A stretch of DNA of 30,737 nt from JAUIGE01 sp045106685 (GTDB lineage: Bacteria > Bacteroidota > Bacteroidia > J057), in NCBI GenBank assembly GCA_045106685.1, contig JBGCFB010000012.1, positions 1 to 30,737 of the forward strand, written 5' to 3'. The translations under genes and the position numbers were made by a program. The notes below the pieces were generated by a model. That model made no database searches, was not told where the DNA came from, and saw nothing but the letters and a program-made list of their open reading frames with translations. Shown one piece after another: positions 23,726 through 30,737 of this stretch (positions are counted from its first letter, which is position 1; every line of letters begins with the position of its first letter).

Positions 23726-23769
23726 AAAAAAATGCGCTATTGCTTCTAGAGGAAGCAATAGCGCATTTT
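23726..23769 (-). terminator. Rho-independent terminator of the DEAD-box helicase gene
   Basis: A perfect 18-bp stem (23729-23746 and 23752-23769) with a 5-nt loop is followed, on the minus strand, by a run of T. It lies 39 nt beyond the helicase stop codon. Confidence 0.85.
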
Positions 23770-23808
23770 ATATAAAATTACGTGACCGATCAACGGCCAG
23801 ATTTAGTC

Positions 23809-25122
23809 TTAGTCATCGGAACGCTTACTGCGAGAAGGGCGACGACGCCTATTGCGATTTCCGCCCTGACCACCGCCTCCACCGCCGCCAGAACCATTGC
23901 GGTTGCGGCCACGACTATTTCTATTACTTTTATTACCACCTCTATTGTTTTGAGGCTTTACCAAAGGAACAGGTTCCGACGAGTCTCCCTCAAAAGGGTG
24001 ATCTGCAATTACGGGAACTTGTGTTTTAATAAGCTTCTGAATGTCTTTCAAAAGTGGCCTTTCTTCTGTGCTACAGAATGAAACCGCTTCGCCGCTTGCG
24101 CTGGCTCGGCCCGTTCTTCCAATTCGGTGCACATAGGTCTCAGGCACATTAGGCAGATCAAAGTTGATCACCAGTTCAAGTTCTGAAACATCGATGCCTC
24201 GTGCTGCGATATCGGTCGCTACCAGCACACCACAATCGCCACTTTTGAATGCCTTTAGGGCTTTTTGGCGCTGCACCTGAGACTTGTTGCCGTGGATAGC
24301 GAGCGCTTTGATATTGCTCCTCTTGAGAACACGTATGAGCTTGTCTGCGCCATATTTGGTACGAGAAAAAACCAACGTAGAATAAGGCTGCTTTTCCTCA
24401 ATCAAATGAACAAGGAGACTTGGCTTGTCTTTTTTCTCTACAAAATAAACCGACTGCTCTACACGCTCGGCAGTAGCCTGTTCAGGCTTAATCGTAACCT
24501 TCTCCGGGTCGCCAAGGATGTTATGCGAAAGCTTAACGATATCCGGTGGCATAGTAGCCGAGAAAAAGAGCGACTGGCGCTTCTGTGGCAGTTCTTTTAC
24601 GATCTTACGGATATCATGTACAAAGCCCATATCGAGCATATGATCCGCCTCATCGAGTACAAAGTATTCGACATCGCGTAGCGAAATATAGCCCTGACCC
24701 ATAAGGTCAAGGAGTCGTCCAGGAGTAGCGACGATAATGTCGACTCCGCGCTTCAGCGCTTTGCGCTGCGGGCCTTGATTTACACCACCAAAGATGACGG
24801 TGTTATAAATACCTGCATGCTTGGCGTAAGCGGTAAAGTTATCGGCTATCTGGATGGCGAGTTCACGGGTAGGGGTAACTACAAGTGCGCGAACCTTACG
24901 AGGTCCACGGCTATCATGCTGGCTGTCATTATACAAATGCTGAATAATCGGAATTGCAAATGCAGCGGTCTTCCCCGTGCCTGTCTGAGCACAACCCAGT
25001 AGGTCTTTACCTTTAAGCAGAATGGGGATAGATTGCACTTGTATGGGAGTTGGATGAGTGTATCCTTTCACCTCAAGTGCTTTGAGGATTGGGGCCACAA
25101 GGCCCAGGTCATTAAATGTCAT
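23809..25122 (-). CDS. DEAD-box ATP-dependent RNA helicase, RhlE-like
   Basis: About 437 residues from ATG 25122; a TTG three codons upstream falls inside the predicted promoter region. All helicase motifs are seen in order: Q-motif GYTHPTPIQVQSIP, I AQTGTGKT, Ia PTRELA, Ib TPGRLLD, II DEAD, III SAT, IV LVFSRTK, V ATDIAARGID and VI HRIGRTGR. The C-terminal ~60 residues are Asn/Arg/Gly-rich (NRGGNKSNRNSRGRNRN) and end in a basic patch, typical of RhlE proteins acting on structured RNA in ribosome assembly or at low temperature. It has its own -7 box, very close to the start codon, and its own terminator. Confidence 0.95.
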   Translation of the reverse strand: MTFNDLGLVAPILKALEVKGYTHPTPIQVQSIPILLKGKDLLGCAQTGTGKTAAFAIPIIQHLYNDSQHDSRGPRKVRALVVTPTRELAIQIADNFTAYAKHAGIYNTVIFGGVNQGPQRKALKRGVDIIVATPGRLLDLMGQGYISLRDVEYFVLDEADHMLDMGFVHDIRKIVKELPQKRQSLFFSATMPPDIVKLSHNILGDPEKVTIKPEQATAERVEQSVYFVEKKDKPSLLVHLIEEKQPYSTLVFSRTKYGADKLIRVLKRSNIKALAIHGNKSQVQRQKALKAFKSGDCGVLVATDIAARGIDVSELELVINFDLPNVPETYVHRIGRTGRASASGEAVSFCSTEERPLLKDIQKLIKTQVPVIADHPFEGDSSEPVPLVKPQNNRGGNKSNRNSRGRNRNGSGGGGGGGQGGNRNRRRRPSRSKRSDD

Positions 25123-25128
25123 TGGCGG

Positions 25129-25136
25129 CAAAGATA
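25129..25136 (-). promoter_or_regulatory. -7 promoter box of the DEAD-box gene, six nt before the ATG
   Basis: The minus strand reads TATCTTTG, matching TAnnTTTG, followed by six bases and then ATG. Transcription would begin at or next to the start codon. There is no good -33 TTTG at the right distance. Confidence 0.45.
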
Positions 25137-25211
25137 CGCCTTTTTTGGTATGAACGATAACAAGTATGGCTATTCGCTGTTGGCCCTCAGCTTTTGGCTT
25201 TTATGAAGTTC

Positions 25212-26090
25212 TTAGCGCATAAGGTCATTGCGAAAACTTCGCGGAGAGGTTCCGACGTGCTTTTTGAAGTATTTTATAAAATAAGAGTCATCCTCGAAGC
25301 CAAGTCGAAAGGCGATTTCGCCTACTTGCAATGAAGTGAACTTTAATAGACGTTTTGCTTCCAGCATTGTGCGTTCCACAATAAGCTGTGAGGGAGTCTT
25401 GTTAACGATACTTTTGGTAACGGTAGAAAGGGTTTTGGTTGAAATATTAAGTAAGGCTGCATATTCAGTTACCGAGAGGGTTTCTTTGAATCGCTCTTCT
25501 ATAAGCGCCTGATAACGAACAAATTGCAGTACATATTGATTGTTGATTTCGAGCTTCTCATGTACGTTTGTCCGACTCACTCGCTCAAGGTTAATCAGTA
25601 ATGATTTTAACAAAAAACGAACTGCATCTTCGTGCCCAAAACTGAATGATTTGGCACGCTCTTTCAGAATTAAATCTACATGGCTTTTTGTGATAGAGAC
25701 AGTCTCATCATCGATGCTGTAGCAGGGCTTTTGCTGAATATTGAAGATGTTATATTTTAAAAACACATCCATATCGTCCTGCATAAAAAAGCTCTCGTTG
25801 AAATGAATCAGGTAACCTTGAGCATCGAGATTTTGGTCAAATGCATGAATCTGATCTTTATTAACAAAAAACACGGTGTTGGCGTGGATATCATAGGATG
25901 TGAAATCGACAAGATGACTTCCTCCCTGCTCAAAAAACCAAATGATTTGATAATAGCTATGGGAATGCGGGATGGCTGCTTTCTCGACATTTTTGTTCCG
26001 ATAGGCATGCAAGTCATATACTTCAAACTGCATCTTTTCAGGATGCAGTTTGTGCAGATGATATTGCTCGATATGTTGTTTTTGACTCAA
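25212..26090 (-). CDS. AraC family transcriptional regulator
   Basis: 292 residues from TTG 26090. An in-frame stop lies just upstream, and the next Met (residue 20) would cut into the first strand of the sensor domain, so I accept the TTG. Residues ~20-170 form a cupin-like sensor domain (IPHSHSYYQIIWFFEQGGSH, HIHANTVFFVNKDQIHAFD). Residues ~195-290 contain two helix-turn-helix units: YAALLNISTKTLSTVTKS, then VGEIAFRLGFEDDSYFIKYF followed by KKHVGTSPRSFRND. It follows the amine oxidase gene by 14 bp on the same strand and may control it. The ligand is unknown. Confidence 0.9.
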   Translation of the reverse strand: MSQKQHIEQYHLHKLHPEKMQFEVYDLHAYRNKNVEKAAIPHSHSYYQIIWFFEQGGSHLVDFTSYDIHANTVFFVNKDQIHAFDQNLDAQGYLIHFNESFFMQDDMDVFLKYNIFNIQQKPCYSIDDETVSITKSHVDLILKERAKSFSFGHEDAVRFLLKSLLINLERVSRTNVHEKLEINNQYVLQFVRYQALIEERFKETLSVTEYAALLNISTKTLSTVTKSIVNKTPSQLIVERTMLEAKRLLKFTSLQVGEIAFRLGFEDDSYFIKYFKKHVGTSPRSFRNDLMR

Positions 26091-26104
26091 AATCGACCTT
26101 CATA

Positions 26105-27163
26105 TTATTGTTTCAAACGGCCTTTGGTCACGCTGCTTGCTGCCACAAATCCCATCCTGACAGCACCGTCCATATAGCCGCCATGCACAGGTGAAATCTC
26201 CGTACCAGCAAAGATCAATTTACCGTTCATCGCAGGAGTTTGAAACACCGGGTTTCCATACTGAGGACTCATGTAAATTGACTTAATCGATTCACAGGAA
26301 GTATCCCGATCCTTTGTCCAATCCTTTTCCTCATAATACACATAATCCCTTATTCCTTCCCCAAGGTACTGCGCAAGATAATCCAGTATCCGGGTTTTGC
26401 GTTGCTCAGGACTGCGGTCGCGAAGTGCCTCGTTCACAAAGCCCATAAGCGCAAAGTATTCCTGCTTTACATCAGTATGATCATACAATTCTACCACTGG
26501 TCCGACCTGGCCGATCATCGTGCCTGAGAGGCCTTTTTCGCGCCAAAAAGGTGTCTTGAAACGCATGCCGATTTTAATCGCGTTACTCATCCAGGTATGT
26601 GTGGATTCCATCGCTGAGGTCAGCTCCGTAGCAAGCGGCGGCTCATACGTAATGCGCGTGGCGATGCGAGGTGGAATCGTGGTGATTACCTGCTGAGCAT
26701 GATAATCGCCACGATTTGTTTTGACGATGATGCCATCGGTCCGTTCTTCGATTCCAGTGACGGTGACGTTCAGGTTGATGCATTCTTGCACGGGAGCTGC
26801 CAGCGTCTCGATCAGCCGCATAGAACCTCCCGCGATGCGGCTTGCCGCAGGACTATTGGGATCTGTTTCAAAAAAATGAGCGGGAGCCATCGTGCTATAA
26901 ACAAGTACGCTTTTTCCTGCACGTGATTGGGGAAATTGTTTGACACCGAGTTCTTTCATCAGTGTGTCCAGCGCTTCATGATGATCATGGAACCATGTCG
27001 CTCCAAAGTCGATGTGCTCGACCGTATGGATTCGGCCACCGATTCTATCGCGGGATTCCAGGATGACAAAGTCTGTATCACCAGCCTGCGCCAATGCATA
27101 CGCTGCGCTGAGACCGGAAAGACCTGCTCCGATGATGATCGTATGGGGGTGTGGTATGCTCAC
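26105..27163 (-). CDS. FAD-dependent flavin amine oxidase-like oxidoreductase
   Basis: 352 residues from GTG 27163. The N-terminus is the FAD-binding beta-alpha-beta unit IIIGAGLSGLSAAYALAQAG (9-28), followed by ILESRDRIGGRIHT (~34-47), where RxGGR is diagnostic of the amine oxidase/phytoene desaturase group. GATWFH (~54) and the C-terminal FAGTEISPVHGGYMDGAVRMG (~320-340) complete the FAD site. It is shorter than typical monoamine oxidases (~450 residues), so the substrate domain is reduced. The substrate is unknown. The AraC regulator lies 14 bp downstream in the same operon. Confidence 0.87.
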   Translation of the reverse strand: MSIPHPHTIIIGAGLSGLSAAYALAQAGDTDFVILESRDRIGGRIHTVEHIDFGATWFHDHHEALDTLMKELGVKQFPQSRAGKSVLVYSTMAPAHFFETDPNSPAASRIAGGSMRLIETLAAPVQECINLNVTVTGIEERTDGIIVKTNRGDYHAQQVITTIPPRIATRITYEPPLATELTSAMESTHTWMSNAIKIGMRFKTPFWREKGLSGTMIGQVGPVVELYDHTDVKQEYFALMGFVNEALRDRSPEQRKTRILDYLAQYLGEGIRDYVYYEEKDWTKDRDTSCESIKSIYMSPQYGNPVFQTPAMNGKLIFAGTEISPVHGGYMDGAVRMGFVAASSVTKGRLKQ

Positions 27164-27275
27164 GATTTAGATGAATTTTTGATTAACAATTCGCATGTAG
27201 TCGATGCCTGCAATACAACATCAGTTTGGAGCGAGGTTGTCTAACGAATAAATTTAAACCGTTTTTGTAAAAAAA

Positions 27276-27373
27276 TGTCATTCCGAATCGCGTAGCTGAT
27301 GAGGAATCTTGACTTTATCGATCTATTGGCTGAAAGTCAAGATCTTTCGCCAGCTCCGCGGCTCAAGATGACA
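27276..27373. repeat. Dispersed inverted-repeat element (second copy of the 23479 family)
   Basis: tgtcattccgaa...gaggaatcttgacttt...aaagtcaagatc...atgaca. Arms atcttgacttt and aaagtcaagat surround a ~17-nt loop. It lies in the 27164-27587 gap between divergent genes. The rest of that gap is AT-rich and shows a candidate promoter for the HAD gene and nothing else I can interpret. Confidence 0.7.
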
Positions 27374-27522
27374 ACCCTTTTGGGTTTCGTTATGCAACTT
27401 CAGCAATAAAAAAATTCTTACACAAACATATCAGAAGGCTTTTTTGAAAGATGGTCTAAAAAAGAGAAAAAATGGTACTTATGCGAAAGTGAGAAAATAA
27501 CTGCCCCGGTAAACAAAACGCT

Positions 27523-27530
27523 TACCTTTG
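27523..27530 (+). promoter_or_regulatory. -7 promoter box of the HAD phosphatase gene
   Basis: TACCTTTG, identical to the box of the RRM gene, lies 57 nt upstream of the ATG. I find no TTTG at the -33 position, so the promoter is incomplete by consensus. Confidence 0.45.
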
Positions 27531-27587
27531 AAAGCGCGATAGCAAATCGACGGATCCTGAGACACACAGAGACTCACAAAAAACCTG

Positions 27588-28199
27588 ATGCAAACACACC
27601 GAATCATAGCTGCATTTGATCTCGATGGGACCCTCACCCACCGCGATACTATGGTGGCTTTTATTCAATATGTTGTAGGTAAACGAAAATGGTTTTGGGG
27701 CTTGTTGATGCAGTTGCCGATGATCATTGGCTGGAAAGTTTTTGGGATATTGAGTCGTACCAAAGCCAAAGGGCGGTTTTTGCACTATTATTTTGGAAAA
27801 ATACCTAAGTCTGATTTAGAAAAACGGGCCAAGGCCTTTGTTCAAAGTCATAAGGATATTTTCAAAGAAGATGCGCTGGCGCGTTTGCAGTGGCATAAAA
27901 ACCAGGGCCATACCTGTGTGATTGTTTCAGCATCTGTGGATATCTGGGTGGCTCCTTTGGCGAAAGCATTAGGTCTTCCGTACCTATCGAGCAAAGCGCA
28001 TTTTAATGGGGAGAAGTGTGTAGGGCTGGATGGAGCGAACTGCCGGGGGCAGGAGAAAGTCAATCGCCTAAAGGCTTTTATTGGAGAGCAACCACTCGAC
28101 AAAACCTACGCCTACGGCGATACCGCCGGCGACCGGGAGCTTATCGCATGGGCAGATGAAGGTATCTGGGCGAATAAGCCGCTTCCCCGTTGGGAATAA
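27588..28199 (+). CDS. HAD superfamily (IB) phosphatase, SerB-like
   Basis: 203 residues, cytoplasmic. Motif I is AFDLDGTLTHRDT (9-21), with the nucleophile and general-acid aspartates. Motif II is CVIVSASVDIWV (~109-120) and motif IV YGDTAGDREL (~175-184). A helical cap lies between motifs I and II. The type is that of HAD-IB phosphatases, which act on phosphoserine and on lipid- or sugar-phosphate-like substrates; the exact substrate is unknown. The last 59 bp overlap the convergent NTPase gene. The motifs of both genes lie outside the overlap, so both appear real. Confidence 0.88.
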   Translation: MQTHRIIAAFDLDGTLTHRDTMVAFIQYVVGKRKWFWGLLMQLPMIIGWKVFGILSRTKAKGRFLHYYFGKIPKSDLEKRAKAFVQSHKDIFKEDALARLQWHKNQGHTCVIVSASVDIWVAPLAKALGLPYLSSKAHFNGEKCVGLDGANCRGQEKVNRLKAFIGEQPLDKTYAYGDTAGDRELIAWADEGIWANKPLPRWE

Positions 28200-28647
28200 G
28201 CTCCTTGCAATGCGCATGAAAGTTTTCCAGCAAGCTGTCACGCACGACTACAATCACATCAGCCTGAAGGCTGCCTTCCAGTGCCTTTGTCAACAGGAAA
28301 TCGCTTGATGCCGCAAGGCCTTGGCCTTTTGCCTCCAGCTTTCCCCATTCATCGATGACGATGGTTGTCGCATTACTATTGGCAGCTTCTTCCAGAATGG
28401 CATTTGCCTGTTCAAAAGCTTTTTGCAAAAAACGAAACCGCCCAATTTCCAGTACCTCCGAAACGTCTTCTGTATTTGCATTAATTTCAAAAGGGAAGAA
28501 AAGGCCTTTATTAATATCATACATTCGCCGCAATCCGTCTTCTCCGTCAGGCGTCAAAATGCCGGCAACTTCTTGCCGGGCTTCCAGCCAGGTGTGCAGA
28601 CGAGTCGTCTTCCCTGTGCGAATGGGGCCTGTTAGGATATAGATCAT
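28141..28647 (-). CDS. Nucleotide-binding protein, THEP1-type NTPase-like
   Basis: 168 residues with a P-loop at the N-terminus (ILTGPIRTGKTTRLHTWL, 4-21). A Walker-B-type strand TIVIDEWGKLE (~94-104) matches the DExGKxE motif of the THEP1/NTPase_1 family of archaea, bacteria and eukaryotes. GILTP (~29-33) and DVIVVVRDSLL (~129-139) fit the same fold. These enzymes hydrolyse nucleoside triphosphates; the biological role is unclear. The C-terminal ~19 residues are encoded opposite the end of the HAD gene. Confidence 0.8.
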   Translation of the reverse strand: MIYILTGPIRTGKTTRLHTWLEARQEVAGILTPDGEDGLRRMYDINKGLFFPFEINANTEDVSEVLEIGRFRFLQKAFEQANAILEEAANSNATTIVIDEWGKLEAKGQGLAASSDFLLTKALEGSLQADVIVVVRDSLLENFHAHCKELIPNGEAAYSPRYLHLPMR

Positions 28648-28805
28648 GGGTTATTTTTTGGTACAAATAAAGCTAAATACCAACAGCCAACAGCCAAGCG
28701 CAATCCTCATCATCCATTGTCAATTTTTAATTATCCATTCAATTAGTGCAACCTTGAGCAAAATCCGCCTGTCTTTTCATCACTAACTTCTTAATAATAT
28801 ACAAG

Positions 28806-30419
28806 ATGCGGAAGATTTTACTTATCACCACAGCTGTTTTGCTCGCGCTGCCAATGTTTGCCCAGCGGAGCCAGAAACAGGTAACCCTTACCATTACGCG
28901 CACCATCAATGGCGTAACGACAAACTCAGATACTTCTTTTTATGTAAATGATCCTTCGGAAGTAGAAGGGATTCTGGAGCGTATGGGGATCGATGAGCCA
29001 CGCGAAAACCAGACGCTTGAGAAGCGCATTGTTATTCGTGATATCGAGGAGGAAGGCCAGACATATACCTATGAGCGCGATGCGCCACATCCTATGATCG
29101 GCGTGTATCTACAGGATTTTCATGATGATAATGAAAATAAAAAAGGCGTTTACGTAACCGGCATTACAGGCGGAAGCGGCGCTCAGGATGCCAATATGCA
29201 AAAGGGTGATATCATTCTAAGCATTGAAGGAACCGAAGTAAACAGCTCCGACGACATCGGCGATGTAAAGCAAGGCTATAAGGTTGGCGATAGGATCGAT
29301 ATCGTATTCGTACGTGACGGCCAGCGACAGTCTGCCAATGTGCAGCTAAAAGGAAAAGCATCGTATTCCAATAAGGCAAAAGCCAAAGGTGCAATGGTGA
29401 CCCGCAAAGAAAGCAAGCCTTTCCTCGGGGTAGTACCTCACACCGTAGATCGCGATATCGTGCGTGAAAACAATCTCGGTGGCGCAGCGACACGTGGTAT
29501 ATTCCTTTCTGAAATCGTTGAAAACAGTGCTGCCGAGCGTGCAGGACTTGAGGAAGGCGACGTCATTGTAGAGATCAATGGTGAAGAGGTTGAAGGCAGC
29601 AACGACCTGGGAACTGCGATCCGCAAAGCACATGAGGAACTCAATGACGAAATGCTCATCACGTATATCCGCGATGGTCGTCGTCGTACAGATCGCGCTA
29701 CGCTTGGTTCTAAGACTTACTCAAAGAAAGTATGGGTGTCTGGTGACAAGATTGATAAGCAAAAGGTCGAAGAAAAGCGTGCCTATCTTGGTGTGTACCT
29801 GGAGACGAATAGCGATGGTGGTGTAACCGTAACACGCCCAACAGCAGGCGGCGCGGCTGCAAACGCTGGCATCGAGGCCAACGATGTGATTGTCAGCATT
29901 GATGGTGATGAAACACAAAATTACAATGCACTTGTGAAAGTCCTTCGTGCCAAAAAGCCTGGCCAGCGCGTACGCATGGCATATCGTCGTGATGGCAACC
30001 GCAAGTCGACCATGGTAACCCTTGGTGAGAAAACGATTACGAAGTGGGTTGTAAAAGAAAAGGTAAAAAATCAGGCGATTGATATCGATGTGATTATCAA
30101 CCAGTTTGAAGACAAGGCAGTCGCTGAAGCACTTGTAAAAGATATGGAGAACCCGACTCTGGATATGCCAGACTTTACGGTATTCCCTAATCCAAGCAAT
30201 GGTGAGTTCACCCTGCGCTTTACACCTACAGAAGGTAGCCCAGTTCGCATCAAGATTTTTGATACGCAAGGTCGCGTGCTATACCAGGAGCAGCTTACTG
30301 ACTTCCGTGGCATGTATGAAAAAGAGCTTGATATTTCTGATAATCCTGCCGGAATGTATTTTCTCCAGGTAACCCAGAATGGACAAGGAATGGCCAAGCA
30401 ATTGACCGTTCAGAAGTAA
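28806..30419 (+). CDS. T9SS-exported protein with three PDZ domains
   Basis: 537 residues with signal peptide MRKILLITTAVLLALPMFAQ. After a ~75-residue N-terminal region, three PDZ domains follow: ~97-183 (IGVYLQDF, KGVYVTGI, MQKGDIILSIEGTEV), ~206-300 (FLGVVPHTV, RGIFLSEIVENSAAERAG, LEEGDVIVEINGEEV) and ~327-408 (YLGVYLETN, GGVTVTRPTAGGAA, EANDVIVSIDGDET). Residues ~457-537 are a type-A T9SS sorting domain (FTVFPNPSNGEFTLRF, IKIFDTQGRVLY, GMYFLQVTQNG). There is no protease domain, so it cannot be a DegP/HtrA enzyme and probably acts as a peptide-binding scaffold at the cell surface. It is transcribed alone and ends in a strong terminator. Confidence 0.9.
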   Translation: MRKILLITTAVLLALPMFAQRSQKQVTLTITRTINGVTTNSDTSFYVNDPSEVEGILERMGIDEPRENQTLEKRIVIRDIEEEGQTYTYERDAPHPMIGVYLQDFHDDNENKKGVYVTGITGGSGAQDANMQKGDIILSIEGTEVNSSDDIGDVKQGYKVGDRIDIVFVRDGQRQSANVQLKGKASYSNKAKAKGAMVTRKESKPFLGVVPHTVDRDIVRENNLGGAATRGIFLSEIVENSAAERAGLEEGDVIVEINGEEVEGSNDLGTAIRKAHEELNDEMLITYIRDGRRRTDRATLGSKTYSKKVWVSGDKIDKQKVEEKRAYLGVYLETNSDGGVTVTRPTAGGAAANAGIEANDVIVSIDGDETQNYNALVKVLRAKKPGQRVRMAYRRDGNRKSTMVTLGEKTITKWVVKEKVKNQAIDIDVIINQFEDKAVAEALVKDMENPTLDMPDFTVFPNPSNGEFTLRFTPTEGSPVRIKIFDTQGRVLYQEQLTDFRGMYEKELDISDNPAGMYFLQVTQNGQGMAKQLTVQK

Positions 30420-30440
30420 GTTTCGCATACGCTAATGAAG

Positions 30441-30484
30441 GCCACGGCTCAATCTTTTTACGGATTGAGTCGTGGCTTTTTTTA
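30441..30484 (+). terminator. Rho-independent terminator of the triple-PDZ gene
   Basis: gccacggctcaatc (30441-30454) pairs with gattgagtcgtggc (30463-30476) over 14 bp with one G-U pair, followed by eight T residues. Confidence 0.9.
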
Positions 30485-30504
30485 TGAGGAAAGGTGCTTG
30501 TTTC

Positions 30505-30737
30505 GGTGGCTTTCCCGATCTCGGGACTCAGCCACCGTCATAATAGAACCGTTCCCTGAGCGAAGCCAAAGGGAGCGGAGCCAAAGGGAGCGGAGCCGAA
30601 GGGAACAGTGCCAAAGGCACAATGCAAGGTGGCTTCGGCTCCGCTCAGCCACCACGAACCGTTCCCTGAGCGGAGCCGAAGGGAACAGTGCCAAAGGCAC
30701 AATCTCAGGTGGCTTCGGCTCCGCTCAGCCACCACGA
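30505..30737. repeat. Tandem copies of the three-hairpin palindromic element
   Basis: Two copies: 30551-30653 and 30661-30733. Each has hairpin 1 (gttccc...gggaac), hairpin 2 (agtgccaaaggcaca) and hairpin 3 (ggtggc...gccacc). The copies are joined by cacgaacc. In copy 1 hairpin 1 is longer by exactly 30 nt, from two additional 15-nt units of gcggagccaaaggga type. A third, diverged hairpin-3-like palindrome lies at 30505-30536. The array runs to the window edge and may continue. No gene is credible here. Confidence 0.85.

Noticed and set aside
30482..30735. ORFs of 72 and 65 aa at the right edge
   Set aside because: They lie wholly within the tandem hairpin array and read as internally repeated peptides.

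Overview
The window reads as chromosomal DNA of a member of the Bacteroidota, probably a free-living Saprospiria- or Cytophagales-like bacterium (the class is inference). The evidence is: two secreted proteins ending in type IX secretion (T9SS) sorting domains; a TonB-dependent receptor with an N-terminal carboxypeptidase-regulatory-like domain; several upstream regions with the Bacteroidota -7 box TAnnTTTG; few Shine-Dalgarno sequences; an RRM protein with a glycine-rich tail; and several families of short palindromic intergenic repeats. I see no rRNA, tRNA, prophage, transposase or CRISPR array.

Layout. At 1-4521 an outer-membrane beta-barrel gene and a lipoprotein S41 protease (cut by the window edge) lie divergent from a TonB-dependent receptor. 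At 4698-6343 are an MDR oxidoreductase and a Crp/Fnr-type regulator. At 6439-9452 are four minus-strand envelope proteins of unknown function, separated by repeats. RlmD (9724-11157, minus) diverges from an amidohydrolase (11323-12471). At 12539-14652 is a plus-strand cluster: DgkA, a protein with a roadblock/longin-like segment, a complete Rab-like small GTPase and a free-standing PAS-like protein. The last three overlap and appear translationally coupled. This is the most interesting locus of the window.

At 14656-17019 (minus) are a lipoprotein, an ElaA-type acetyltransferase and an M23 lipoprotein whose zinc-binding HxH motif reads HxC. At 17200-19239 are a small exported protein and a T9SS-exported beta-propeller-like protein. 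At 19324-23070 are an RRM protein with promoter and terminator, a PhoX-like lipoprotein and a di-heme cytochrome c peroxidase. At 23809-27163 (minus) are a DEAD-box helicase, an AraC regulator and an FAD amine oxidase. At 27588-30419 are a HAD phosphatase, a convergent overlapping THEP1-like NTPase, and a T9SS-exported protein with three PDZ domains.

The spaces between genes are unusual. One family is a 72-73-nt module of three hairpins in which two loops are mutually complementary; it occurs inverted at 8.3 kb and in tandem at 30.6 kb. Another is a nested palindrome at 23.3 kb, and a third is an inverted-repeat element at 23.5 and 27.3 kb. AT-rich short repeats run right up to coding ends and in several cases supply the stop codon of the adjacent gene.
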